From contig JBAJFG010000280.1 of assembly GCA_037903475.1 (NCBI GenBank), forward strand, positions 372,001 to 436,000: a stretch of 64,000 nucleotides of DNA, written 5' to 3'. Shown piece by piece: positions 37,901-49,434 of this stretch. Source of the stretch: Ancylostoma caninum. Taxonomy: Eukaryota; Nematoda; Chromadorea; Rhabditida; Ancylostomatidae. The notes under the pieces were generated by a model that saw only the letters and a program-made list of their open reading frames with translations, was not told where the DNA came from and made no database searches. Position numbers and translations under genes: made by a program. Each line of letters begins with the position of its first letter. The first letter of the stretch is position 1.

Positions 37901-40206
37901 CTCATTGCCTATTAAGTAGAAAACTGTTGTATCGCGTAATTTGCGGTCTTCACTGGGTTGATCACTAGCTTTCTCCTATTCACGATGATTTTTAGAGCAG
38001 TCGTGCGAAGACATTGCATCGTGCGTTCTTTATCGAAGTTGAGGACGTCAGGTAGAAGTTCTTGCTGAGGCACCTGTGAAAGTTCAACTCAACCCAGAAA
38101 CATCCGAAGAAGAGTGCGATTGCCCACAGCGCCACTCTATCCCAAACAGTTACCAAGAACGCTCACAAATGAGTGAAATTGAAAATTTTCGCAGAAACTA
38201 AAGAAAAGCTGAAATTTCCTTAACATCCACAAGCCGCAGCACTTAGCCAGCCCGCCGCGCCGCGTGGGTGGAGCGGCGCGCCATTCCGCGGGAATACTGG
38301 TCGTGATTGACGTCCCCTGTAGATGTTGTCGGACAGTCCACATATTCATGGCAATATCTGTGGAAAATTCGAAGTTAAACTCAAGTTACCCGTGTTGAGG
38401 ACAACTTGTGGAGCTTTGTTCATTTCTGCGAGCTATCCTATGAAGGTAAAACAACGCTGTCTGGAGATTTCAGTAATTTGAGCTGATTTCAGGCCAAAGA
38501 AGAAAACGAACTTCGAAGAAACTAAGAAAGTCATTGTTGGAGTCGCGGAAGATCGTGCTCGGCAAAGCAAAAAGACCGTACAGGTTTGTTCTTTTCTTGA
38601 AATACGCATCTGAAAAATATTCTTCATTTTCAAAAAGGCAGCTATTCCCAATGCAGACCTTATTTTAAATTTTGAAAAACCTCATTTTTTCATCAATCTC
38701 TTCAGAATTTTCTGATTTTTTGGTGCTATGGTTTTTCACGTATTTTCACGTATTTTCTCCTATTTGAATTTGCATTGCTTCCAGGAGGAGCTCGACGCGA
38801 TCACGGAAAAGCTGGCTAAGCTCGAAGCGCCAACCGTCAACAGTGCTGCCAAGGCCGATGCTAATGGCGTCTACCAACGACTAACTGACCACACCAAGTA
38901 CACCGGAGCTCACAAGGAGCGGTTCGATGCTGAAGGAAAGGGTGAGTCTCGATCCTATGTGTTTCTTTTTTGCACCAGGTTCCATATTTATTTATTCAAT
39001 CACAGTATATGAATAAAAGACATGTTGGCTGGTACTGATTGACACGACTTAATCATAGTCGTAGAACATACAGGATGACGGGGATTGTTTCTCTCTTCCA
39101 AAGGTGCTGTAACCTCAATACAAAAAATGATAAAAACCAGTGAACCTACGGGCGGAGGTTAGTTGGCATATAACCCCGAATTTAATGGAGAAGTAGCACC
39201 TTCAGAGGAAAGAAACATTATAAATGGCAGTTGGACGCTAGACAATTAGAGCGATTGACGATCCAGGAAAAAATGAGGAAAAAAACATAGAGAAGGGAAA
39301 CTTTCAGCTCAATTTTAATGCGTATTCGACATATTCCGTGGCCGCAGATGCTCGATCAGGTGTTTCTGATATGTTGACTTCCTGTACCTGAATAGTTTCG
39401 GATCTACGCTATTCTATAATGACTGGACCTTGCAAGTAAAGGATTTGTCATATGCACTAGAGTTATTCTTATAGAATGAATAAAAGATGCGCTAAGGAGC
39501 CTGATTGAGTTATAATATTGAAATATTTAAGTACAAGTACAAAAATTGTTGTTTTTGTACCAAATAATCAAGCAACAAGGTCGTTACAAGGCTATCAAAC
39601 ACTTCGATACCGGAGTCCTTGTTATGCCATTTGTTCTATAATAAAATTCTTAGGCATATTCATTGATTCACAATCCTCAGGTTCTGTGTTGCTTACCCTC
39701 GAGTTTTCTACCCTTTTTGGCTTCTGTTCCTCCTTTCCCACGAGAAACTTGCCGTGGTTAATCATCCAGTTTTGTCGAAAGAATGGAGATTACATACGTT
39801 TTTCAAGTACTAGTACAAAATATACAAAATGCTACCTGCTCACGTTACAAGTAGTCGAGATTATGTGACTCGCGTTATCGCATGAGTAAGATTTTCGAAA
39901 AAGGGCTTCTTCGGCACTTTCGTAATGAAGTAAGCATAGCATTGTGATCAGCGTCGCGTGAGGATAGTTCTGATACCAAAACCTCAGATTTCATTCCGAG
40001 GTAAGACACTGCCTTTTATAATTATATAGAGCATTTCTTCTCATCCCAATAATCTCAGCTACTCTAGGAAAATGCTTCAGAACTCATTCTAACCATCCGT
40101 TTCAGGACGCGGCAAAGCTGGACGAGTGGACGAGGTGGAGAAAACCGGATACGTGGCCGCGTACAAGAACAAAGACACCTACGATAAAGCCCACGGCAAG
40201 CACTGA
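31909..40206 (+). CDS. tppp-1: Tubulin polymerization-promoting protein (TPPP/p25 family)
   Basis: Microtubule-binding and bundling protein of the p25-alpha family, 183 residues, the usual size of short TPPPs. Five exons join in phase: 31909-31964, 37390-37536, 38493-38583, 38785-38941 and 40106-40206. Family blocks are FTKFGAATATEMTGKNFDKW, TTTMTGIAFSKVAGPKKK, a KKVIVGVAEDRARQSKK helix, and the C-terminal LTDHTKYTGAHKERFDAEGK and TGYVAAYKNKDTYDKAHGKH. The start ATG follows a CTTCCAG acceptor directly, probably an SL trans-splice site. Intron 1 is 5.4 kb and carries several transposon remnants. Intron 2 holds a 626-bp Tc1-like foldback. AATAAA lies at 40505-40510. The symbol follows C. elegans C32E8.3 from memory. 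Confidence 0.95.
32223..32437. mobile_element. 215-bp MITE in TPPP intron 1
   Basis: The left end, CTGTTAGCACAGAG then CACCGATGGAATGACTTTGT and CAGTTACGACC, is matched inverted at 32385-32437 with about 50-bp arms. Mismatches are scattered through the arms. No clear target duplication was seen. Confidence 0.7.
32717..32983. mobile_element. GC-rich Tc1/mariner-type MITE, copy 3, in TPPP intron 1
   Basis: Flanked by TA on both sides (32715-32716 and 32984-32985). The left arm CAGTGAGCGTCGATGG with GCGTTTTTCGCGGA pairs with the right arm containing ACGAAAAACGCAG. The interior arm sequence ACGACAGCGCCGCTCG pairs with GAGCGGCGCGGCTGCGT. This copy best defines the family ends. Confidence 0.75.
33755..34075. 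repeat. GTTTACC/ATGCATCA-type repeat, copy 3, in TPPP intron 1
   Basis: Contains GTTTACCCATCG, GGTTTACCCC and two inverted end sequences: TCATTGAGATTACCC at about 33961 and GGGTAATCTCAATGATGCAT at about 34045. These two ends form a short foldback around a GTAAACATGTCGACGACC loop. It shares its end with copies 1, 2 and 4. Confidence 0.6.
34684..34713 (+). repeat. TTTA simple repeat
   Basis: About seven TTTA/TTTG units in tandem in TPPP intron 1. Similar TTTA tracts occur at 34484 and 18187. Confidence 0.8.
37694..38319. mobile_element. 626-bp Tc1/mariner-type foldback in TPPP intron 2
   Basis: Perfect TACAGGGGAC and GTCCCCTGTA ends, with TA duplicated on each side (37692-37693 and 38320-38321). 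Arms of about 130-160 bp share TTCCGCGGAATGGCGCGCCG or its near-complement, CCACCCACGCGGCGCGG, and AGCTTTTCT/AGAAAAGCT. The loop of about 330 bp has no transposase frame. Confidence 0.8.
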
Positions 40207-40504
40207 TCTCCTCGAATCTCACCAAAGAATCATGCATGTGTGTATTCTCCATAGTTACAATTTCGCGGCTCGTATTCTTTCATCCGAATGTTTCAGAGAG
40301 TAAAACTACAGCGTTCCTGACACAAGTTTTGATCCTAGGTATGCAAGGATAGCGTTGGATTCTCGGCCTATCCACCTGATTCACTAAAATGATGCTCTAG
40401 TTCTGTCCTCGTACGAGCGTATTTGAGTGTGTTCCCGATAATGTTGTCTTATTGCTTGTTAATTCGCATCCATTTATCATATTTATATTGTACATTGAAT
40501 AAGT

Positions 40505-40510
40505 AATAAA
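40505..40510 (+). terminator. Poly(A) signal AATAAA of TPPP
   Basis: AATAAA lies 300 bases after the TPPP stop codon and is followed by an A-rich stretch. No closer canonical hexamer was seen. Confidence 0.5.
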
Positions 40511-40585
40511 CCTTAAAAAATTAGGCATGTTCAAGGAAGTGAGAAATTGGTGGAGTTTTACCATGTCTCAGAAATGGATATCCAC

Positions 40586-40858
40586 CAATGGCGGACACAG
40601 GGGGGGGGGGCGCCCCCTCGAATGAATGGGTCGGCAAATTTTCGAAATTACTTTACAACACAAATAAAAATCTTGTTTTAGTCCATTTTTAATTGCTTAT
40701 TACTATTTCTAATACAGTTTTTATTTATTACTGATCATTACAATTAATATTTTTATTAATTTTATTTTCCACCAGGGCCCCCAAAGCGGCTGAGACCCCA
40801 ATTTTTTCCCACGCCCCCCCCCCCCCCTCCTCCCGCCCACTTTCTGCGTCCGCTACTG
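40586..40858 (+). mobile_element. Non-autonomous hAT-like element (poly-G family) with 8-bp target duplication
   Basis: Perfect 8-bp direct repeats ATATCCAC flank the element at 40578-40585 and 40859-40866. Inverted ends are CAATGGCGGAC and GTCCGCTACTG. A G-run near the left end and a C-run near the right end give a second, homopolymer inverted repeat. The 273-bp interior is AT-rich and non-coding. Relatives are at 15033-15283 (reverse) and 19410. Confidence 0.85.
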
Positions 40859-41449
40859 ATATCCACTAACATCTATGCAAAAATACAGGTATTGGTTTGT
40901 CTGGCTGAGGTAACAGACATCCATGTGGAACAAAAGTTTTAATTTTTTTACTGACCTTCGACAAACACTTTTTTATGTCTTCGGAAGCATTGTTTGTTTT
41001 AGTATAATGCTGGAAGGCACAAAATTACGGTGGCAACACGCATTTTGCTCCTATAGAAGTTAGTTTTGCCTTGTGGTCGAAATCAATCGGGAGGACACTA
41101 AAGGATCTTTTATCGGCACTCAGCTCCTTTGCCTAACTCACGTTTGGTTCGTGATTCCGGCGAGAATAAATTTCAGGATCTGGTAGGAAAGATGGCTGAC
41201 AGCATGACATCCTCGGACATTAGAGATAGTCCGTCGGATTCCATTTCAAAATTTGCGATCACGAGTGAAAATAAACGGAACCATTGGATGTGGCACATCT
41301 GCTCTTTACACATTCTTTGTGTTGTGTTATCTTGTCCCGTTAGGCTATACAGCTTCAGTTTAACAAGCAGAACATGGAGAGCGAGTGATTGGAGCGACAT
41401 AATAATTGCACAGAACCTCGTGAAAGTCAATTTCGTGTTTAGTGGGCTC

Positions 41450-41654
41450 CAGGGATGAGCGGAATTCCGGTTTCCGGAAGTCGGAAGTTCCTGAATCCTT
41501 GCCTCATGCGAACTTATGACTTCTAGATTTCTGGACGATTGGCAGTCGTTGGGTCACGCCAACTCAGACGTGCTGTATTCATCGCTCCAATTTTCGCCAG
41601 ATTTCGAACTTCCCCGAACTTCCGGTCTCATGGCAGTACTTCCGCTCATCCCTG
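41450..41654. mobile_element. 205-bp hAT-like MITE with 8-bp target duplication
   Basis: Ends are CAGGGATGAGCGGAA and TTCCGCTCATCCCTG. Perfect 8-bp direct repeats GTGGGCTC lie at 41442-41449 and 41655-41662. CAGGG-type ends with an 8-bp duplication are typical of the hAT superfamily. Subterminal GGAAGTTC and GAACTTCC words add a second inverted pair. Confidence 0.85.
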
Positions 41655-43108
41655 GTGGGCTCTTTTCAACGGATCTAACTCTAATTTGGATGGCTCCAGC
41701 GGATACAGGTGCAACTGGAGCGATCCTCATGTGGGGCTGAACTAGCTGAGTAGCATATTCGGAATTCTCATCTCTATGGTTGAGAGCGGTTTCTGTCAGA
41801 ACGGCTCCTTCGGCATTGCCCTATTTTTTGCTCATATCGTGTCAACAAACTGCACGAAATGTCTTGTAACCACCTCTTACCTTTTACCGTTGAGCTTACT
41901 AGGAGAACCGTCCCTTCCCATAATGACACCGTCACGGTCTCCGTCAATCCCCTAAGAAAAGGGTGGTACCAAGAGCATAGTTGGACCAGTATGTCTTCAT
42001 TCGTCTCAAGCACTCATAGCATTTTACTAATTTACCAATAGCGCTTGAAAAACCGCGAGATTTCTTTGGTTAACCTATGACTGCTGGGACCTGCAGCATG
42101 CACAGTGATTCTCTGTAGCTGCTTAGACTCCAAAAATTGGGATCGAATTGACATTTAATGTCCTTGTACTGGACGCCTTCGCCTGCTACTACCAAATGCA
42201 TTTTAAAAACCGGTGTTTTCCATCGAGAGAAGTGGAACTTTCATTTTTTTTCAATTGACGGTGTGTCTATAATTATGGCACGGTCCAAATGAAAGCCAAC
42301 TGCCGTTTGTACGCTTTTCCATGACAATCGTGACTGAAATTTTGTAACCAAATGTTTTCATACACGCTGAGCAGAATGGCAGCTAACGCTTGTGCTAACA
42401 GTCAGTTTGGAACTGAAATATCGTTATTTTGAGGGTGCGTCTATAGTTATGACCCGCATTGTATCTTTTGTATGTTTTGCACCTATGCATGTACATATAT
42501 TTTAGGGAATTTTGTGCATGTTGAAGATCTCGGGGTAACTAAAATGCATTGAGCCGATGAAGCACAGACAAATGGCAGCCTCTGGTGTGATGACCCTAAG
42601 TTCCAACAAATATAAACACTTTGTGAAAACTGCAAACAGGAGTTACATACTTAAACGGCTGGCCATGGTTACAAGAACCAACTAGCACAGTACCACTGAC
42701 AACATATCTATTTTGGTCGACTTCTACGGCACAGCTGGTACAGCAACGAATTTGGGGTTTCGAAAATTGAGCCTTGGAGCTGCAATATCAGCATTCCGGA
42801 TGTGGAGTTTAACACTTGGAGATGGCGGCGCGGGAAAGCTCTGCGATTGGTCAATTCACGCAACCCGCCAATCGAAGATCTCCGTGATACCGCCCTCTGC
42901 AAGTATAACGATCAACACCAGAAGGATCAGAACCAAGAAGTCACTTAGGAGAGATTGTGTATAGAAGCGAAGGCACCTCATAAAATGAATATGAATTGGA
43001 GCGCAGCTTCCTTCGATAACCCTTGCGTGAAGGACTTTGGATTTTATAGTATCCTGTGATCCCATCCACCCATGTTTTTAGGGTCTGTTAACTTGTATGA
43101 TAAGTGTG

Positions 43109-43312
43109 CAGCACGAAGGCAGCCCGAACGGCGTAATGGTTCGAGTAGAAACCCTAGTAGCAGCGGTTCCCAGTTGCTGCCATCCTCCCCTCGATTGCTG
43201 CTTAAGCTTTCATCTCTTTAGCAGCAACTGCTGAGGGGTGGCAGCAACTGGCAACCGTTTCTGGTAAGGCTTCTACTCGAAACATTACGCCGTTCCGGCT
43301 GCGTTCGTGCTG
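43109..43312. mobile_element. 204-bp foldback MITE
   Basis: CAGCACGAAGGCAGCC with GAACGGCGTAATGGTTCGAG on the left is matched inverted on the right by CTCGAAACATTACGCCGTTC and GGCTGCGTTCGTGCTG. The whole element folds as a near-perfect hairpin, with an inner AGCAGC(A/G)(A/G)-rich second stem. Similarity extends outward to a GATAAG/GTTATC pair, so the true ends may lie about 12 bp further out. Confidence 0.75.
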
Positions 43313-44545
43313 TTCAGTTATCAGGGTCCCTGCTGAAGAGGGAAATGCGCCATAAAGGACGAACGAATCTCTCGGCAGCTGGTCCTGAAGCGACGAGCTA
43401 CGCAGCCAATTGGTGACGTCGTTGTCTGAGTATTATATTTTCTTCCGTTCATTTCCAATTTCTTTTTCCGTGTACGTTCTAATTTCAATTTCTTTTATAA
43501 AAATGGATTTCAAGGGAAGTTTCCAGTGTGGATTTAATACAGAAATAGGACTATGTACTTGTCCTTGAGTAGATGTGGGAGTGGGTGTAAATCACCTCCT
43601 CCATTCCTCGTTGGAAGTTTGGGAATTCTGCTGTGAAGATTTGGTCAGTGGTGTTTTATAACCTTTCTTTGTTGTTCATCCATTAGTCCTCTTTTCAAGT
43701 TGTTACTCACAGTTTTTCTGTTTGCAATATTATTTCCTTACTTTAGTTCCCATGTGTTTTTTACTGTTTTTGCATATTTCTTGCAAGGAACGTCTGCGTA
43801 AGCCAGTTGTATATTTTTTAATCTTGATTACAGCACTGCAGAGGTAGTGCAGAAGTGGATCTCACATTCCTAAAATGTTCAATCCACAATCCAGAATGCA
43901 ATTTTTGAGAACTCTTGTACTCTGTGTTTTCCACTTAATTTGTGAGCAGCTGAAGATTTCTCATCATCATATAAGTTGTCACAGTATAGTTGTGTGAAAA
44001 AACTAGTTTTGTGCCGGAATCTATTTTCACTGCCGATGGAAGTAAAGTTGCTTGAGCAGTAAAGGGACTGCTATCATGTCATGTCACCCCGTAAAATGCA
44101 TGCGAAACACACTCTCCTCATATTGCACTGCCAAATAGCCAAGATACCTCTCGCCGTCATCTCCTTCCTCATTTTGTACCGAGATTTTCACTAGTCTGCT
44201 GGCGGATTGTATCGCTGAGCGAGCCTTCTCTTTCAAAATTGCTGTACAAGCAAATTCTCCTGGCAAATTCATTGTCTCTGAACTTTAGAGATCTTGTTTT
44301 AAGTGCGCAGATAATGTATGGTTGAAAAATTGCTGTTCATAGCAAATCGGTGAGAATGTTTGGATATTATTCGTTTAGGTTATTATGATATTTTCTCAGT
44401 CTTCTCGGAGTTTGTTCGGATGGCACTATCTCGTTTGCTGTACAGTAGATGTAAAATTATAGTTTCTTCCCATATTTCGCATTGTAGTGGACTCTTGCTT
44501 GTAGCCGTAATTAGCTTTTTTTGCTCAAATTTGCTACAAATTTCA

Positions 44546-44554
44546 GAGGGTAAT
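44546..44554 (+). promoter_or_regulatory. rpl-13: Probable trans-splice acceptor and leader of rpl-13
   Basis: AAATTTCAG ends at 44546, followed by AGGGTAAT and the ATG at 44555. The very short leader after an acceptor fits SL trans-splicing, known for ribosomal protein genes in nematodes. Confidence 0.5.
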
Positions 44555-46475
44555 ATGGCGCCGCGAGGCAACCAGATGTTGGGCAATGCCCATTTCCGCA
44601 AGCACTGGATGAAGCGCGTGAAAACATGGTTCAACCAGCCTGGACGCAAGCTGCGAAGACGTGAGAATCGCCAAAAGAAGGCTCTTGCCATTTCTCCTCG
44701 TCCAGTTTCTGGTCTCCTTAGGTTTGTTCTTAAAAGCTGATCTGCTCCCTTTACCTTCACTCTTTTTGGTTTTAACTTTTTTCTGTGGTTTTTCCTTTTC
44801 ATGCTTCAGTTTTTAGGATATACATATTTAACGTGTATTCAAGTTATTTCAAATTAAAAGTCAAATTTTCAATTCTATCGCACCGTCTTCCGTTTTAGAT
44901 CGGTTGTTCGTTGCCCAACTCAGCGCTATAACCGAAAGGTGAGACTCGGTCGTGGCTTCACCCTCGATGAACTGAAGGCTGTCGGTATTGGAAAGCGTGA
45001 AGCTAGAACCATCGGTATCGCTGTCGACTACAGAAGGACCAATAAGTCTCTTGAGGGTCTTAAGGTACGAGCTTTTCGATACTATAAGATATTGCGTGAT
45101 ACCAGCTATTCTAAGCCTTTTGCTTTGGATATCCTAGAAATCACGCCAAATCAAATGAACTTGTTTGACACATACAGCGCTATCGCTGCATGTGATAGGA
45201 ATGTTTCAACAATTATTACTTATCATTCTTTTCTGACAATGATTCTTCCTGGTTTGCCGGATAATTACTGAAGTAATTCAGGCTAATGTAGAACGTCTGA
45301 AGGAATACAAATCCAAGCTGATCCTCTTCCCCAAGAAGCTTAGCGCACCACGCAAGGGAGACAGCAACGTAAGTTCTTTTTTTTTCTCACTACTGTTGTG
45401 CAAGGCCTAAACAGTACCTTTGAAAATTCACTATTCCAATGTAAGAGAGAAGACTATCTTCATCACCTTTTCCCACGATCATTTCTAAGGTGTACGTTCT
45501 CTAATTCTTTTCACCTTTTCGAGTTAGTTGCACTGCTAACGGTAACACTGTATTTGTTGTATTGTTTGTCAGTTTGTGGCTAACGTTTCAGTTTCTGGGA
45601 GGCAGGCTGGTCAAACAATTTTGCATAATCATTCAGTAACATGTAAATCTTTATGCTGAGCTGTATTCCTGATCCCATGCGTAGCCACGATCGAATTGCA
45701 GAACGTACACATTGTCTTTCAGTGTAGAATTTCCATATCTTTGCGAAACGTGTATGAGCTCCATTGATTTGAGGTGGAAGGACCACAGATTAAAATATCA
45801 TTGAAGCGAGTTCTCATGATTTATGATTGCTTTTGAACATTGGGAACATTGGCGTGTTCTTGGAGGTATTCGAGTTTAGAAGTACCACCTAGGAATTGAC
45901 GCGAATAGGTGTAATTTATTTTATGTCACCGTTACATTTTCTTTGTTCATCTCCATGACTGAGAATGCCGAGAGTGGGAAGAAAGCTGCCTGTACTTGAA
46001 CTTTTTACGAGGATTTGTGAATAGAAGGTTTTTGAGAGGAAAAATGTTGCCACTAGTCTGATTAGATCCTCTTTTATTTTGAGCACAGTACCAGCTATTT
46101 CATACACTATTGTATGTCATTTCCTAGAAACTGTGCGAAATCAAATGGGTTAGTTTGACACTTGCATTTAGAAAAACGATGTAAGTGAAAGGTTCACCCT
46201 TACATTCATTTAACCTGTGCTCAATGATTTTCTTCTTAAAAAACAACAACTACGGCTTGTTTTTGTTTCAGCCAGAAGAGCTTAAAGTCGCCGCACAGCT
46301 CCATGGTCCTATCCTGCCGGTCTCCAACGTCATCGATTATGAAGCCCCTCGCGCTATCACTGAAGCAGAGAAGAAGATCGAGGTCTACCGTCACCTCAGA
46401 CGAGTCCGTGCCGATAAGAAATACGCTGGTATTCGTGAAAAGAGGGCTAGGGAAGCCGCTGAGGAGAACAAGTAA
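44555..46475 (+). CDS. rpl-13: 60S ribosomal protein eL13 (RPL13)
   Basis: Structural protein of the large ribosomal subunit, 207 residues, the usual family length. Four exons join in phase: 44555-44721, 44899-45064, 45282-45368 and 46272-46475. Family blocks are [108 protein letters not shown] and a basic C-terminal helix ending EKRARE. All introns have GT-AG ends. An ATTAAA at 46534-46539 is a possible poly(A) signal, 59 bases after the stop. Intron 3 (903 bp) carries no recognisable element. Intron 2 has a weak C/D-box-like arrangement. Confidence 0.97.
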
Positions 46476-48424
46476 ATTGATTGTTGTTTTCTGTTGTTTA
46501 CATAAAATTGTTATCATTTTCTGTTCACATGACATTAAAACATTTATGAAAGTTGCTGGTCTGCTTCAACGAACACGGACACGTAATAAGTCATTTGATT
46601 TATGTCATAATTTCTACTGCTACAGATATATTCTAAGATTGTGCATTGACGCTGAAGATGCAGCCAGGGTCTAGGCTGTTCTTTGTTACTGCTGATGCTG
46701 TTGATGTATTAGTTGGTTTTCAAAGTCATCGTATGCGTAAGACAAAAGTCATATTGAATATACCTTTTTTGTCCCCTACATTATCTTGTTTTCGATAACC
46801 CTTCGGAAAGTTTTTGACTTGATCGATCACTTGAAGGATTCTTTCTACTGGAGGCATCGCACCTAGGGAGTAGTTGCTGAGAACGGTACGAGCCAGCTCC
46901 CACCATTGAGTTATTACTTTAGTAGATGTTCAAGTTTACTTCTAATCACCACGGGGCAGGTGAAATTTTATCATTGTGTCAGAATATTATGTAGTGAACC
47001 ATCATACCACCATTTGTTGTCCTACTGTTTCAGTGCATATGACATAGTGTATGCGGCTGAATGAAAAGAAAAACACTGCTGTTACTCATACACATCCACA
47101 GAAGAGAGAGCTGGCAGGTTAATAGGTGCTAATACATGCAAGAGCGACCTAGAAGTGAAAAGGGCCTTAGAAGAATTACTGTATCTGGGCGCCATCAGTG
47201 ACACAGCACGATTAACTACTACTACTACTAGTAGTTCCTCTACTGAAAGTTGCAAATATGCATGTATTCTTAGGCAACCCCAGGATAAGACAACTTCAGA
47301 GGTCCAGGTTCGCTCGCCGCACCACAGATTTGATCAAAGGTGAGAACGGTGGCGTCAGCACTGTATGCGGATGTGTAGAGAAAATAGTTCATCATGTAAT
47401 ACAAATCTCCAGTGAAACACGTTCTCGCGTTTCATTTGACCATGGTTAAGATTACTGTATTCGATAATATCATAGCTCAAATATATTAGATCAGAACAAA
47501 AACAAGTACAATTATCGAGAAGAATGGTTGGCAATAACATTTGAAGGTGAAGGTTGGAGAGAGAACAGAGTGGAAGTATACGTTTTCAGCGACGGGCTTT
47601 TTTTTGTGAAAAATGTTTGATTGGGACCGAAAAATGTCTATATCTCAAGTAGCCAGAACTTTTTTCTAGCGAGAAGCCTGTGTCAGCATACTTTTCCTAA
47701 AAATATGCGTATCAGGCTTCTAAAATTGTCCTTGAGACTATGAACGCAACAATTCGGTCTGCTGTTTTGCTAAGGTTTTGCTTCACATCGGTTTGTCTGC
47801 AATGCATTCCCTAGAACGATAGAAGATGATATGCGAATAAGTCGGACGCACCCGTCAGCATTCGTTTTCACCTCTGATCGTTGATAAGGGGAGGGAAGAT
47901 CGTCTTGATTTGTCGGATAGATCGAACACAGCTCACCTAGCACCGGATATCTCGCAGTAAATCATCTTCGCAAGAAGTGCTGAGCGTTGCGAAACTTTTT
48001 TTTGGGTGTGGAGCGTTATACGTGGAAAGCGCGGTGCGATCCAGTTCTGCGATTGGTCGATCCATCCAACTGGTCAATTACAGAGGTGGACCGCGCCGCC
48101 CACTCCAGGTATAGCGCTCTATACCCAATTTCTAGAGAAATCGAAAGAATGGATAGTTCAAATATGATCAATCTTTAGAGAATCGAATAAATAAATCACT
48201 CGAGTGTTCGAAAATCTCATCGAGTATATTCGATTCGGTCGCGTGTACAATACCTACCGTAACCTTGCAAAAACCAGGGAACGGCGCAAAATGGATACGA
48301 TATTCGTTTTAGGCACCTTTTGGAAATTTCAGTCAACAAGATTTTTGAAGATTTCTGGTCCGTGAAAATTGAATAGTCCCTTTGCTACAGGCCGGTTCGA
48401 AAACGACGATAATTGAGTGTTTCT

Positions 48425-48640
48425 GCCTATGATCTGCATTTCTCGTCGACCTCTCCGAATACCTCACTTTTTCTCGCGTTCTCTCCTTCTCTATTATCTT
48501 CACAACTATATTCCTCGGTGAAAAATATTACAGTTAAATGGTTGTGTGCAAGTTGTTTTGGGGCGAAAGTTTGCTGACAACTTGCTGCAGGGGTTCTGAG
48601 TGGGACCTTCGACACACGATTTCTCCATCCGTTCGCATTT
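48425..48640 (+). repeat. Dispersed repeat shared with an HMG20 intron
   Basis: ATCTGCATTTCTCG, CTCTCCGAATACC, TTTCTCGCGTTCTC and ATCTTCACAACTATATTCCT recur in the same order at 60195-60345. Its right part, GTTTGCTGACAACTTGC, is also related to 30017-30190, which links three loci. Confidence 0.7.
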
Positions 48641-48793
48641 GGCGTTCGAAGGATTTGCTCGAGTAATCGAGTATTCATTCGAACCGGACCGAATTATACA
48701 CTACAACCGTCCTGTGGACGCGAAAATGCAAGCAGATTACGCGGAGTCGTGCAGCTTCTGCGTCTGACCACGCCCTCGCCCGCCCGCCGTTTG

Positions 48794-48817
48794 TGAGTCA
48801 TTTGCTCAAGTGAGTCA
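48794..48817. promoter_or_regulatory. Pair of TGAGTCA sites in a GC-rich segment
   Basis: TGAGTCA occurs at 48794-48800 and again at 48811-48817, 17 bp apart start to start, next to a CGCCCGCCCGCCG stretch. The word is the consensus of AP-1-type bZIP factors. The location, about 620 bp upstream of the did-2 start, would suit a promoter element. Function is inferred. Confidence 0.3.
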
Positions 48818-49434
48818 CATTCCTCTCGCGGGATTTCGTTATATGATGGTCTACTCTTTTGAATCATTTGAGTTTCTGTTCGATTTAAGAAGATTTGTTT
48901 CGTACCAAGTTCTTTTAGTGGCTGTTGTTGTTCCGTTAGTTATCGCTTCGAAAAAATAACCTGTCATCTCTGTTTTCCTTCACTTTCCAAAAACCAGACG
49001 TATAAAATACACACGAGTCATGACACTTTCTGGTGATTCCTTATCTGAAAGGTGTATTTAGGAAGCGCATCTCTTCCAATCCCAAACGTATGTGCTGCCA
49101 TAAGTCCATTTTTCATTATTTCTTTTAAGTTATGCATGGATATCGTGTGCTTATGTGGTGCTGCTATTAAACTATTGAACGTCGTGCTTGTTTCCCTCCC
49201 GATGCGACATTCTTTTTGGTTTTTCCCCTAGCTTCCACTTCTTGTAATTTAATATCTCTCATTGTCCTTTTGGGATGCACGCATGTACCCACAAGCTTCT
49301 CCCTTGGATAATTGCATGCATTTCTGTGTTTTGAAAAGAATGTGAGTGATATCGTACCATTTCGTTTAGGTTAGCGTGCTCTAGCAGTACGTACCTCCCC
49401 AACTACTTTGAAACTGGGCCAAGGCGAGAGCAGT

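Larger units (their letters stand above)
40207..44554. other. Intergenic region between TPPP and rpl-13
   Basis: 4.3 kb with three MITEs (40586, 41450 and 43109). Near 42257 and 42429 two direct copies of a GTCTATA(A/G)TTATG(G/A)C word resemble mariner ends, but in the same orientation. No exon was recognised. The segment just before 44555 is the rpl-13 promoter and leader region. Confidence 0.6.
46476..49434. other. Intergenic region between rpl-13 and did-2
   Basis: About 3 kb. It contains an ACTACT run near 47216, a repeat at 48425-48640, and a GC-rich segment near 48710-48830 with two TGAGTCA sites that may belong to the did-2 promoter. No exon was recognised. Confidence 0.6.

Noticed and set aside
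42257..42455. Two mariner-end-like words (GTCTATAATTATGGC and GTCTATAGTTATGAC)
   Set aside because: They are in direct rather than inverted orientation and do not delimit a clear element.
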